The translations under genes and the position numbers were made by a program. Under the pieces are notes generated by a model that was not told where the DNA came from, ran no database searches, and was given only the letters and a program-made list of their open reading frames with translations. 64,000 bases of DNA from PKWO01 sp036561005. GTDB lineage: Bacteria; Pseudomonadota; Gammaproteobacteria; Burkholderiales; Burkholderiaceae_D. Location of the stretch: positions 1 through 64,000 of the forward strand of contig DATBQE010000239.1 in assembly GCA_036561005.1 (NCBI GenBank), read 5' to 3'. This document shows positions 35,186 to 44,745 of the stretch, one piece after another; positions within the stretch are counted from its first letter, which is position 1; every line of letters starts with the position of its first letter.

Positions 35186-37948
35186 ATGATCGATTTCACC
35201 CATTTCTTCAGCAACTTTGTCCGCTCGCGCGGCATGACCGACAAATTTCGCCGGTTAAGCCTGGTCGACATGTTGAAGCGCCCGATTGCGCCCAAAGACA
35301 TGCCGCTGGTGGCCACCATCTCGCTGATGGACGCCTCGCGAAGCGAAGCGGCAACGCTGCTGGCCGAGCTCAATTCGCATGACGACGGCTTGACCGAGGC
35401 GCAGGCAGAGGGCATCCGCGCCATTGCCGGCCCCAATGAAATCGAAAGCGAAAAACCGCGGCCGTGGTGGGTGCATCTGTGGCAGTGCTATCGCAATCCC
35501 TTCAATCTTTTGTTGACGGTGCTGGCCGGCATTTCGTATTACACGGAAGACGTGAAAGCCACCATCGTGATCGGCTCGATGGTCGCCCTGTCGACCCTGA
35601 TCCGTTTCTACGAAGAGTCGCGCTCGAACAGGGCGGCCGAGAAATTGAAGGAAATGGTCAGCAACAAAGCAACCGTCCTGCGGCGCAATCTGGTCGACCC
35701 GATGCTGCAGCAATCGAGCGCCTATTTCGGCGTCGCCCTGGCGCCCACGGCGCCGGCACGGGTGGAGTTGCCCATCAAGCTGCTGGTGCCCGGCGATGTC
35801 ATTGCCCTGTCTGCCGGCGACATGATCCCGGCCGACGTGCGCCTGCTGGCAGCCAAGGACTTGTTTGTCAGCCAGGCCGCCATGACGGGCGAATCGCTGC
35901 CGGTGGAAAAATTCCCGCTCCAGCATGACGCCACACTGGCCGCCAATCCGCTCGAACTCGACAACATCTGCTTCATGGGCACCAATGTGGTCAGCGGTTC
36001 TGCGCGGGCGGTTGTGCTCACCACCGGCAACCGCACGCTGTTCGGCATGCTGGCGCACCGCGCCACGGCGGTCGAGCGCACGCCGACCGCGTTCCAGCAA
36101 GGGATCAACAAAGTGAGTTGGCTGCTGGTGCGCTTCATGCTGGTGATGACGCCCATCGTGCTGTTGTTGAACGGTCTGGTCAAGGGCGACTGGTTTGACG
36201 CCACCCTGTTTGCCATCGCCATCGCCATCGGCATGACGCCGGAAATGCTGCCCATGATCGTCACCGCAACCCTGGCCAAGGGCGCGGTCTACCTCTCGCG
36301 CAAGAAAGTGATCGTCAAGCGGCTCGACGCGATCCAGAATTTCGGCGCCATGGACGTGCTGTGCACCGACAAGACCGGCACGCTCACGCAGGACAAGATT
36401 TACCTGGAACGCCACACCGATGTATTGGGCCACCCCTCCGACGACGTGCTGGAACACGCCTACCTCAACAGCTACTACCAGACCGGCCTGAAAAACCTGC
36501 TCGACGTGGCCGTGCTCGAACATGCCGAATTGCAGCGCGAACTCAACATCGCCACCAATTTCCGCAAGGTCGATGAAATCCCGTTCGACTTCCAGCGCCG
36601 CCGCATGTCGGTCGTCATCGCCGAATGCAACGACAAGCACCGCCTGATCTGCAAGGGTGCGCTCGAAGAAGTGCTTGCCGTCTGCACGCGCGTGCGCATC
36701 GGCAATGAAGACTGGCCGCTGGAACATGAACACCTCGACCGCATCCGCGAGGTCACCTCGGAATTGAATAACGACGGCCTGCGCGTGGTGGCAGTGGCAG
36801 CGCGCGAAATGCCGCCCAGCCAGGAGATATATGGCGTGCGCGATGAAAGCGACCTGACCCTGATCGGGTACATCGCCTTCCTCGACCCGCCCAAGGAATC
36901 CACCGCCCCTGCACTGGAAGCCCTGCGCGAGCACGGCATTACCGTCAAAGTCCTGACCGGCGACAATGCGCTGGTCACGACAAAGGTATGCCGCGAGGTC
37001 GGCCTGCCGATCGATAGCGTGCTGCTCGGTTCCGACATAGAGAACATCAGCGACGCCGAATTGGGCCGCCTTGCCGAAACCTGCCACGTTTTTGCCAAGC
37101 TCACGCCGACGCACAAGGAACGCGTGGTGCGCGCGCTGCGCACCAACGGCCACGTGGTCGGTTTCCTCGGTGACGGCATCAACGACGCCGCCGCATTGCG
37201 CGCAGCCGACATCGGCATCTCGGTCGATTCTGCAGTCGATATTGCCAAAGAAGCGGCCGACATCATCCTGCTGGAAAAAAGCCTGATGGTGCTGGAACAA
37301 GGCGTGCTCGAAGGCAGGCGCACGTCGGCCAATATGGTGAAGTACGTGAAGATGAATGCCAGCTCCAACTTCGGCAACGTGTTCTCGGTGCTGGTGGCGA
37401 GCGTGTTCCTGCCCTTCCTGCCCATGCTGCCGCTGCAATTGCTGGTGCAGAATCTGCTGTACGACTTCTCCCAGGTGGCCATTCCCTTCGACCATGTCGA
37501 TGCGGAACAGCTGACGCGCCCGCAGCGCTGGAACCCCGGCGACATCGGACGCTTCATGATCTTCTTCGGCCCCATCAGCTCCATTTTCGACATCGCCACC
37601 TTCGCGCTGATGTGGTACGTCTTCGGCGCCAACAGCGCCGATTCGCAATCGCTGTTCCAGTCAGGCTGGTTCGTCGAGGGCTTGCTGTCGCAAACCCTGA
37701 TCGTACACATGATACGCACGCGCAAGATCCCCTTCCTGCAAAGCCGCGCCGCGTGGCCGCTGCTGCTGGGCACGATCTGCATCATCGCAGTCGGCATCTT
37801 CCTGCCCTTGAGCCCCATCGCCGGCTACTTCAAGCTGCAACCCCTGCCCTGGCTCTACTTCCCCTGGCTGGTGGTGGTGCTGGTGGCCTACGTGGGACTG
37901 ACGCAGGTGATGAAAGGAATCTACAGCAGGCGTTATGGCTGGCAATAG
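35186..37948 (+). CDS. mgtA: Magnesium-translocating P-type ATPase
   Basis: 920 residues. All P-type landmarks are present: actuator motif TGES, phosphorylation site DKTGTLT with Asp395, and hinge GDGINDAAAL. The order of membrane helices and the segments RFYEESRSNRAAEKLKEMVSNKATVLRR and LQLLVQNLLYDFSQVAIPFDHVD are typical of MgtA/MgtB (type IIIB). It imports Mg2+ at the cost of ATP. The 91-base upstream gap is too short for a long Mg2+-sensing leader such as that of enterobacterial mgtA. It may be co-transcribed with the EIIA-like gene. Confidence 0.93.
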   Translation: MIDFTHFFSNFVRSRGMTDKFRRLSLVDMLKRPIAPKDMPLVATISLMDASRSEAATLLAELNSHDDGLTEAQAEGIRAIAGPNEIESEKPRPWWVHLWQCYRNPFNLLLTVLAGISYYTEDVKATIVIGSMVALSTLIRFYEESRSNRAAEKLKEMVSNKATVLRRNLVDPMLQQSSAYFGVALAPTAPARVELPIKLLVPGDVIALSAGDMIPADVRLLAAKDLFVSQAAMTGESLPVEKFPLQHDATLAANPLELDNICFMGTNVVSGSARAVVLTTGNRTLFGMLAHRATAVERTPTAFQQGINKVSWLLVRFMLVMTPIVLLLNGLVKGDWFDATLFAIAIAIGMTPEMLPMIVTATLAKGAVYLSRKKVIVKRLDAIQNFGAMDVLCTDKTGTLTQDKIYLERHTDVLGHPSDDVLEHAYLNSYYQTGLKNLLDVAVLEHAELQRELNIATNFRKVDEIPFDFQRRRMSVVIAECNDKHRLICKGALEEVLAVCTRVRIGNEDWPLEHEHLDRIREVTSELNNDGLRVVAVAAREMPPSQEIYGVRDESDLTLIGYIAFLDPPKESTAPALEALREHGITVKVLTGDNALVTTKVCREVGLPIDSVLLGSDIENISDAELGRLAETCHVFAKLTPTHKERVVRALRTNGHVVGFLGDGINDAAALRAADIGISVDSAVDIAKEAADIILLEKSLMVLEQGVLEGRRTSANMVKYVKMNASSNFGNVFSVLVASVFLPFLPMLPLQLLVQNLLYDFSQVAIPFDHVDAEQLTRPQRWNPGDIGRFMIFFGPISSIFDIATFALMWYVFGANSADSQSLFQSGWFVEGLLSQTLIVHMIRTRKIPFLQSRAAWPLLLGTICIIAVGIFLPLSPIAGYFKLQPLPWLYFPWLVVVLVAYVGLTQVMKGIYSRRYGWQ

Positions 37949-38171
37949 CGCAGCCATGCGCGTTGGCATTGACTTGCGGCGGCGGGACGCCAATGTGCTC
38001 CACCGAAGCGTCGCTGGAGATTGCGACCGGCCTGTGTGCCATGTCCGGGTTACACAGGGCATCGGCTCTCCCAATACAGGTCATTCATCCAACACTGGGA
38101 CAATAAACATCGCAAAATGAAGCCGCGGCATTCCGCATAGGCGTTTGGCCGGGAATGGCATAATTAGCATT

Positions 38172-38239
38172 CGTAGGCTGGGATGCAATCCCAGCAATCA
38201 CCTCTCAATGCATGCGCTGGGATTACATCCCAGCCTACG
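38172..38239. repeat. REP-like double hairpin
   Basis: Outer arms CGTAGGCTGGGAT (38172-38184) and ATCCCAGCCTACG (38227-38239) are a perfect 13-bp inverted repeat. Each half is itself a hairpin: GCTGGGATGCAATCCCAGC (38177-38195) and GCTGGGATTACATCCCAGC (38216-38234). This is the arrangement of paired REP/BIME elements, which occur many times in a genome. Confidence 0.75.
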
Positions 38240-38245
38240 GCCCTG

Positions 38246-38485
38246 TTATATGCAGTCACCGCTGAAGCAAGCAGCAAACAATTGAACTGCCAATAATCCA
38301 ATAGACATTGCTGCTGCATACAGAAGACTAAAAACTACCCGAAGCCAAGTTCGCTTCAGCGATACAAAATACACAAAGATCGTACCGGCCAGGAGACATG
38401 CCGCGAAAGCGGCCAGTCAAACGTAAAGTTTGTATCGGTGCCAATGACAGGCAAACGCACCCGTATTTGAGGGTCGGACGGCCAT
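38246..38485 (-). pseudogene. Small two-helix membrane protein gene with an in-frame TGA
   Basis: Reading from ATG 38485, the frame gives 22 residues (MAVRPSNTGAFACHWHRYKL then two more), meets TGA at 38417-38419, and continues in the same frame for 56 residues to TAA at 38246. The second part is clearly membrane-protein-like: LAAFAACLLAGTIFVYFVSL and RVVFSLLYAAAMSIGLLAVQ. A single base change would join the parts, so this looks like a recently broken gene; an alternative is a start inside the second part. Confidence 0.45.
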
Positions 38486-38790
38486 TCGCGGGGAAAAATT
38501 ACCTGCGCTGTCGCGTCAACTTTGGCGCGGGTTCAGTCAAGTCACTATTTCCCCCCTTTCCCGCCGCACGAACCGTAGCGTCTTACTGCGGCCGGACTAC
38601 GCAACACCCATCTGCTCCACAGTTCGACCTCGCACATCGAACGTTCCTTGGAACGAAATGAGGCATCATTTTGATCAAATTCGCCGACACTCGCAAAATA
38701 GTTACGCCCATGGAATCTTTCGAGTGCTTATTTCCCATCGCAAGTGGATAGCGATTGCCAAGTGCACGCATAGCGGCTAGCATCGACTCC

Positions 38791-39573
38791 ATGCCCCGCA
38801 ACCCTGTCCAATTCACCTCAAAACGAGACCTGTATGAATGGCTACTGCTGATCGCAGCCCTGGCGTTGATCGGATCGATATTCCTTTACGTGCATGAGGC
38901 CGAAGCCGATCGCGCCGACGCAGCCGAGCGCGACCGCCTGCAAGTACTCACCAACTTCGTCGCCAACGATATCGAAGGCAACCTGACCTCGGTCAACCAC
39001 GTCCTCGAAGGCGTGATCCAGGATTACCTGAGCAATTCCGGCGTCCCGGAATCCTCCCATTTCCTGACACTAAGGCTGCGCGCGCTCGAAGGCGCCATCC
39101 CGGGCGTGCGTGCGCTGCTGGTGCTCAACACCCAGGGTGTGGTGACCCACACTTCCAGGGCCATCCTGGAAAACCAGAACCTGAACTACCGCGACTATTT
39201 CAAACAGGTTCGCGATCATCCCGACAAAACCACGCTCTATATTTCCGCCCCCTTCCAGTCGCTCAAGCAGGGCCCCGACCTTGTCATCACCGCGAGCCGG
39301 ATGGTGCAGGGCCAAAACGGTCAATTTGCCGGCATGGTGGTCGCCGTGCTGGACCAGGAATATTTTTATGACCCGTTCAGAATGCTGCTCTACGCGCCCG
39401 ATGTCTGGGCTTACGTCGTCCACGGCGACGGGCTGCAGGTGATCAACTTCCCGAGCAAGAAAAACAGCATCGACGGCACCGATCTGAATCGGCAGGGGAG
39501 CTTTTTCCGCCGTCATGTCGAAAGCGGCAAGATCGCCAGCATGTTGAGCGGTCGGGTGTATACCACGGGCTAA
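38791..39573 (+). pseudogene. Sensor-domain half of a hybrid kinase cut by an in-frame stop
   Basis: 260 residues from ATG 38791. A membrane helix (LYEWLLLIAALALIGSIFLYV) is followed by a periplasmic dCache-like sensor (VNHVLEGVIQDYL, RALLVLNTQGVVTHTSRAILENQNLNYRDYFKQV, LVITASRMVQGQNGQF). It ends at TAA 39571-39573. The next frame (kinase part) continues in the same reading frame with only three codons before its first ATG, and supplies the rest of the sensor and the second membrane helix. A one-base change (for example GAA to TAA) would explain the break. Products could still be made as two chains. Confidence 0.7.
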
Positions 39574-39582
39574 AACCGCCTG

Positions 39583-42498
39583 ATGAGCCTGCGTACCATC
39601 GCGCCTGCCGCCCTGCACATGGACAAGCCGCTAGTGATCGGCCTGAGCCGCGAATTGGCAGTCTTGGCGCTACCGTTGCAACGCCGGGCGCTGGCCCTCG
39701 GCTTAAGCTTCGCGGCCATCGCGCTCGCCTGTTGCGCCGCACTGCCGTGGATACAAGTCCGCCGCGCACGCGCAGGCGCACTGGCGGCAGAGCTGGAAAG
39801 CAACCAGCGCGCCGCGGAACAGGATCGGCGCCTGGGCAAGGCCGAGCGCGAGAGCGAATTACGCTTTCGCACGCTTATCGAAGACGCCCCGCTGGCCGTC
39901 GCCATGCTGCGCAAAGGCCATTTTGTATATACCAACCCGCGTTATCGCGACCTGCACGGCTATTTGCCGGACGACGACCTGACGGGCATGCCCTGGGGCG
40001 CGATGATCGCGCCGGCATCGCGCGCGGCGCTGCACGAGCAGGAGGCGTTGCTCATCGCAGACTCGCCGATCGAGCAGAAATTTGAAGCGCAGGGGATGGG
40101 CAAGCAGGGCCGGCCGGTACCTGTCTTCAAAACCACCACCCGCGTCGAATTGATCGACGGCCCCGCCACGCTGGTATTTGCGCAAGATATTTCGGCGCAA
40201 AAGAGCGCCGAAAGCGCCCTGTTGCTGGCGCGCGATGTCGCCGAAGCGGCAAGCCGCAGCAAGGCCGATTTCCTGGCCAACATGAGCCACGAGATCCGCT
40301 CGCCGTTGAACGCCATGCTTGGTATGGCCTATTTGCTGGAGCAGGCGCATCTGGATTTGGATGCGCGCAACATGGTGCGGAAGATACGCACTTCAGGACG
40401 TATGCTGCTGGGCATCATCAACGATATTCTCGATGTATCGAAGATCGAGGCCGGGCACATGGAAATCGATCAGGCGCCATTTCAGATAGGCGACGTGCTC
40501 GACAATCTGGCCGCCAGCATGGGGATCGCCGTGGCAGATAAAGACATCCAGTTGATCATTCAACCGGTGCCGGCCAATGTTTCCTCCGTAATCGGCGACG
40601 CGCTGCGGCTGGAGCAAATATTGACCAACCTGATGGGCAACGCCATCAAATTCACAAAGACAGGACGGGTTGAATTGCGTATCGCGCTGCTGTCGCGCGA
40701 CGCCGCCCAGGTGGCGTTGCATTTCTCCGTCCACGACACCGGCATCGGCATTGCGCCGGAACTTCAAGGCGAAGTGTTTTCGGCGTTCGCCCAGGCGGAC
40801 ACATCCACCACGCGCCGTTTCGGCGGCACCGGCCTGGGACTGACAATTTGCCGCCGGCTGGTCGGCTTGATGGGCGGCGAAATCGGTTTGCACAGCACGC
40901 CTGGCCACGGGAGCGAATTCTGGTTCACCTTGCCGCTGCAACTGGCCGCCGAAGAAGAACTCTCCTCTCCCGCCATGGCCCGCATCGAAGCATTGATTGC
41001 CGACGATAGCGACATCGGGCTCAAAGCCATCGGCGACATCGCCAATAGCCTGGGCTGGCAGGTCGACGCCGTCACGTCGGGCGAGGCCGTGCTGGCGCAA
41101 TTGCGTGACCGGCGCGGCGGCAGATTGCCCAACCTTGTCGTTCTCGACTGGAAGATGCCCGGCATGGACGGCCTCGAAACGGCACGCGCCATCCGCGAAA
41201 CGCTGACTGAAGGCGAATGTCCTATTGTGATCATGGCAACCGCCTATTCGCTGGCAGGCATGGCAAGCCAGCCGGGTGCAGAGTTGGTCGACGCGGTATT
41301 GAGCAAGCCGGTTACCGCTTCGGCCCTCTATAACGCAATGATCGAGGCACAAAGCAGGCGCGCAGCCGTAGTCGGCGCCTCAGCAGCGCTACTGCATGCG
41401 CCAAACGAGGGGCTCGCGGGTGTGTCGCTACTGGTTGTCGACGACAGCGAAATCAACCGCGAAGTGGCGCAGCGCATTTTGCAGACACAGGGTGCGAAAG
41501 TGGCCCTGGCGGTCGACGGCAGGGACGCACTGGACTGGCTGCTGGCGCATCCCGACGAAATCGATCTGGTTCTGATGGACATCCAAATGCCGGTCATGGA
41601 CGGCATTGAAGCGACACGCCAATTGCGCCTCAGGCGCCAATTCGACGACCTTCCCGTGGTCGCCTTGACGGCCGGCGCGTTCAAGTCGCAGCAGGAGGCC
41701 GCGCGCGCAGCCGGCATGGTCCATTTCATCAGCAAGCCCTTCGATGTGCCCGCCACCATCGCCCTGATCCAGCGCCTCAAGCGCCACCGCTCAGGCGAAG
41801 CCGCCGGCCGATCAAGAGAAGGCAGCGGCGTTCCCGCCCACGGATACGACGACGCCATCCATATGACAGCGGCTGTCGATTCCTCGGTAATCGATACGCA
41901 GAGGGGATTGCAACTCTGGTCCGATATCCAAACCTATCGCCATTATTTGCAGTACTTCGCCGGCAGCTATGGCGATGCCGTAGATACGGTCAATGCCAGC
42001 CTTGCCATCGACGACCGTCCTGGCGCCGCAGCGCTGGTGCACAAACTGGCAGGTGTCGCCGGTAACATGGCCCTGCCAAACACCCATCGTCTGGCGCTCG
42101 AAGCCGAGCGCGTACTCGCAACCGAACACGATCCCACGTTTGCGCTGGCGCGGCTGCAAGAGGCGCTGACGCAGGCGGCGGCCGCCATCGGCCGCTTCGC
42201 ACCGCAAACGTCGGAACAATCTGCAGGGACTGAGCATGCAACCTGGGCCGCTGCGATGCCGTTATCGGCGCAGGCGCGCATCGAACTCAGGCCGCTTTTC
42301 ATTGCACTCCTGGCAGCCATCGACACCGACAATCCAACGCCGGTCGAGCCGGTTCTGGCGGCACTGTTGCAACGGCTGCCTCTCAAGGAATTGACCGACA
42401 TCCGCGATTCGTCCCGCGTGTTCGATTTTCGTCAGGCCGAAGCAGCCGCGATGGATCTTGCCGAAAAACTCGGCATCATTTTACAGGACACAAAGTGA
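39583..42498 (+). CDS. Hybrid sensor histidine kinase (catalytic half)
   Basis: 971 residues. Order: remaining membrane-proximal part with a helix (LSFAAIALACCAALPWI), PAS (~85-200), HisKA with His236 (NMSHEIRSP), HATPase (QILTNLMGNAIKFT, FGGTGLGLTICRRL), receiver 1 with Asp522, receiver 2 with Asp666 and an HPt domain with His820 (LVHKLAGVAGN). All phospho-sites are present, so it could run a His-Asp-His relay. The gene is in frame with the sensor half upstream, separated by one stop. It overlaps the HD-GYP regulator gene by four bases (GTGA), its likely partner. Confidence 0.88.
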   Translation: MSLRTIAPAALHMDKPLVIGLSRELAVLALPLQRRALALGLSFAAIALACCAALPWIQVRRARAGALAAELESNQRAAEQDRRLGKAERESELRFRTLIEDAPLAVAMLRKGHFVYTNPRYRDLHGYLPDDDLTGMPWGAMIAPASRAALHEQEALLIADSPIEQKFEAQGMGKQGRPVPVFKTTTRVELIDGPATLVFAQDISAQKSAESALLLARDVAEAASRSKADFLANMSHEIRSPLNAMLGMAYLLEQAHLDLDARNMVRKIRTSGRMLLGIINDILDVSKIEAGHMEIDQAPFQIGDVLDNLAASMGIAVADKDIQLIIQPVPANVSSVIGDALRLEQILTNLMGNAIKFTKTGRVELRIALLSRDAAQVALHFSVHDTGIGIAPELQGEVFSAFAQADTSTTRRFGGTGLGLTICRRLVGLMGGEIGLHSTPGHGSEFWFTLPLQLAAEEELSSPAMARIEALIADDSDIGLKAIGDIANSLGWQVDAVTSGEAVLAQLRDRRGGRLPNLVVLDWKMPGMDGLETARAIRETLTEGECPIVIMATAYSLAGMASQPGAELVDAVLSKPVTASALYNAMIEAQSRRAAVVGASAALLHAPNEGLAGVSLLVVDDSEINREVAQRILQTQGAKVALAVDGRDALDWLLAHPDEIDLVLMDIQMPVMDGIEATRQLRLRRQFDDLPVVALTAGAFKSQQEAARAAGMVHFISKPFDVPATIALIQRLKRHRSGEAAGRSREGSGVPAHGYDDAIHMTAAVDSSVIDTQRGLQLWSDIQTYRHYLQYFAGSYGDAVDTVNASLAIDDRPGAAALVHKLAGVAGNMALPNTHRLALEAERVLATEHDPTFALARLQEALTQAAAAIGRFAPQTSEQSAGTEHATWAAAMPLSAQARIELRPLFIALLAAIDTDNPTPVEPVLAALLQRLPLKELTDIRDSSRVFDFRQAEAAAMDLAEKLGIILQDTK

Positions 42499-43496
42499 AT
42501 CGTTCCATTATCCTGATCGTCGACGACGAGCCGGCCAACCTGGCGATCATGCGCGACATTCTTTGCGACACCTACACCCTGGCATTCGCACGCAATGGCG
42601 GTGAAACGCTCGCCGCAGTGGTCAAACATACGCCTGCGATGGTATTGCTCGACGTCGGTCTGCCCGATATCAGTGGCTACGAACTGTGCCGTCAGATCAA
42701 GCAAATCGACGCGACGGGGAACGTGCAAATCATCTTTGTGACCGGTTATACCGACAACGATCACGAAACGGCCGGTTTCGACGCCGGCGGCGCGGACTAC
42801 ATCGTCAAGCCGGTTTCACCGCCCATCGTGCGCGCGCGCGTCGCCACCCACCTCTCACTGGTGCGCGCCGGTTTGTTGGCGCAAAGTTATCGCGATGCAA
42901 TCCTGATGCTGGGCGTGGCCGGCCATTTCAACGACACCGACACCGGTGCCCACATTTGGCGCATGGCAGCCTACGCCCGCGCGCTCGCCATCGCATCCGG
43001 CTGGAGCGAAGACGATGCCGACCGGCTGGAACTGGCGGCGCCCATGCACGACACCGGCAAGATCGGCATTCCGCAGGGCATATTGCGCAAGCCCGGCCCG
43101 CTCGATGAACAGGAATGGGCGATCATGAGAACCCATCCACAAATCGGCTACGACATCCTGGCAAAGAGCAGCGCACCGGTATTCCAGCTGGCGGCGCAAG
43201 TGGCGTTGCGGCACCACGAAAAATGGGACGGCAGCGGCTATCCCGATGGGCTGGCGGGCGAAAACATCGCGCAATCGGCACGCATCGTGGCGCTGGCAGA
43301 CGTGTTCGACGCGCTCAGCATGCAGCGCCCTTACAAGGACGCCTGGGGTGTGGAGAAAATTTTGGAATACATCAACGCCGGCGCCGGGGCGCATTTCGAC
43401 CCGAACCTGGTGCGCGTCTTTTCCGAAATCCTGCCGCAGCTTCTCGAAATACAAAACAAATGGAACGCAAAAGACGCCGTCCCGGCGCCGCCCTGA
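42495..43496 (+). CDS. Response regulator with HD-GYP phosphodiesterase domain
   Basis: 333 residues, GTG start overlapping the kinase stop. Receiver domain with Asp53 (VLLDVGLPDISG) and Lys in IVKPVSPP; then an HD-GYP domain with H185-D186 (MHDTGKIGIP) and the GYP at 248-250 (RHHEKWDGSGYPDGL). All metal and GYP residues look intact, so it should hydrolyse cyclic di-GMP. With the hybrid kinase it would link an external signal to c-di-GMP and surface or motility behaviour. Confidence 0.93.
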   Translation: MNRSIILIVDDEPANLAIMRDILCDTYTLAFARNGGETLAAVVKHTPAMVLLDVGLPDISGYELCRQIKQIDATGNVQIIFVTGYTDNDHETAGFDAGGADYIVKPVSPPIVRARVATHLSLVRAGLLAQSYRDAILMLGVAGHFNDTDTGAHIWRMAAYARALAIASGWSEDDADRLELAAPMHDTGKIGIPQGILRKPGPLDEQEWAIMRTHPQIGYDILAKSSAPVFQLAAQVALRHHEKWDGSGYPDGLAGENIAQSARIVALADVFDALSMQRPYKDAWGVEKILEYINAGAGAHFDPNLVRVFSEILPQLLEIQNKWNAKDAVPAPP

Positions 43497-43632
43497 CAGA
43501 TCGATGCCAGTGGGCGGCAAGCTGGCCGCGAGCGGAACAACGGCAAGCCTGCGGCGTGCCCGACAGTTGACTGTGTTGAACCTGCCCTCGCTATTCGATT
43601 GCAGCCGGCGCGCATTTCCCCCCGAACCCGTT

Positions 43633-44400
43633 ATGGGTTTTTCCCCAAGGCTCGCACGATGGATTCGAGAATCCATGCAAATGGCACAAGGACGAACCCG
43701 TTCGACGCTTCTTTCGCCGCCTGCATCCACAGCGAGTCAGGGCACAAATTCGTTCTTTAGCTGGCATGACGTTCGATTTACCGACTTTGCGCAGCAAATC
43801 CACGCGGACAATAAGGTGACGGGATATACTGGAGCCTGGCAGCTGGCTATTACAGCATTATTTCTTTGGAATCTCATCATTTTGAACACCGCAAAACCCA
43901 AACGCTGGAATGGCAAGATCGAATCGCTGACGGCAGATTATCTCAATCGCGTGCTGGAACAAATGCTCTCCTACGGCGAACGCGTCCAATTCGCGCTCAC
44001 CGGCGGCGCGCAGGGCCCGCAGTATCAGGTTATCAACGCGTCTGAAAAGAAAATGACCTTCGACAGCGGCCACCTGTTGACCGCGAATGCCGACAATTTC
44101 CTGCGCGGCACGACGTCACCCATCTATACGCTGGAGCAGATTGAAGCCGTTATCGCCGGCACGAACAAGAAAACTGCCGCCACAGGCGCGAAACGCAGCA
44201 GCAGCAGCGGCGGCGGTACGCGCACAACAGCGGCGCAAAAGATCGCGTTAATTGACGCCGAGAAGTACGAATACTTTAAGAACAATCGCGCAACCATGCC
44301 GGCCAACATCAGCAAGCATGCGCAGGAAATCACGGCATTGATGATGAACGGACTGTCGGTGGAAGATGCGTTCGCCGATGTGATTAAGCGGTGCCGTTGA
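43633..44400 (+). CDS. Protein of unknown function with Ser/Gly linker
   Basis: About 255 residues if started at ATG 43633; ATG 43675 and 43681 are also in frame, and the open frame extends further upstream over the HD-GYP gene, so the start is uncertain. A hydrophobic stretch (GAWQLAITALFLWNLIIL) might be a membrane or buried helix. Near the middle-to-end is a low-complexity linker (AKRSSSSGGGTRTTAAQ), followed by a compact C-terminal domain (IALIDAEKYEYFKNNRATMP; ALMMNGLSVEDAFADVIKRC). No family recognised. Confidence 0.55.
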   Translation: MGFSPRLARWIRESMQMAQGRTRSTLLSPPASTASQGTNSFFSWHDVRFTDFAQQIHADNKVTGYTGAWQLAITALFLWNLIILNTAKPKRWNGKIESLTADYLNRVLEQMLSYGERVQFALTGGAQGPQYQVINASEKKMTFDSGHLLTANADNFLRGTTSPIYTLEQIEAVIAGTNKKTAATGAKRSSSSGGGTRTTAAQKIALIDAEKYEYFKNNRATMPANISKHAQEITALMMNGLSVEDAFADVIKRCR

Positions 44401-44488
44401 CTAAATTTTGACTGAGCTTACAGCTGATTGATCAGAGTCGGATGCGGTCAGTCGTTGATATCAACAATGACGGTTACTAGTCAGTAAG

Positions 44489-44593
44489 GTAGGCACTCGT
44501 GCCCACGCGCAATTCGAATCGGGAAAGATTATCGCGTGTAGCGAGTCGAACTGCTTGTGTGCGAAAACGCGTGGGAACGGGTGTCCACCCTAC
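44489..44593. repeat. Palindromic repeat element, copy A
   Basis: About 105 bases with imperfect inverted ends: it starts GTAGGCACTCGTGCCCACG and ends with the near-complement (CGCGTGGGAACGGGTG then CCACCCTAC). The inside contains CTGCTTGTGTGCGA. A second copy lies at 45264-45370 in the same orientation, on the other side of a small membrane-protein gene. Size and symmetry suggest a MITE-like or structured intergenic repeat. Confidence 0.7.
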
Positions 44594-44745
44594 GCGTCCT
44601 CGTCGCGTGACTACGGGATAATTCCTTTCGAGGCTAAGTACCGAATGTCTTTTCTGGATATAGGCGAAAGGTCGTTGTGGGTCGCTTGTACTCGGCCAAG
44701 TTTATCGAAGTTATATTCTCAAATGCATGCGTGAGATATCGTCAA

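Noticed and set aside
35255..37648. A 797-codon minus-strand frame opposite mgtA
   Set aside because: Shadow frame; product is His/Gln/Arg-rich nonsense while the plus strand gives an intact P-type ATPase.
39583..42498. Treating the kinase frame as a normal two-gene arrangement with the sensor
   Set aside because: The break falls inside the sensor region before its second membrane helix and both parts are in the same frame, which fits a nonsense change better than two genes.
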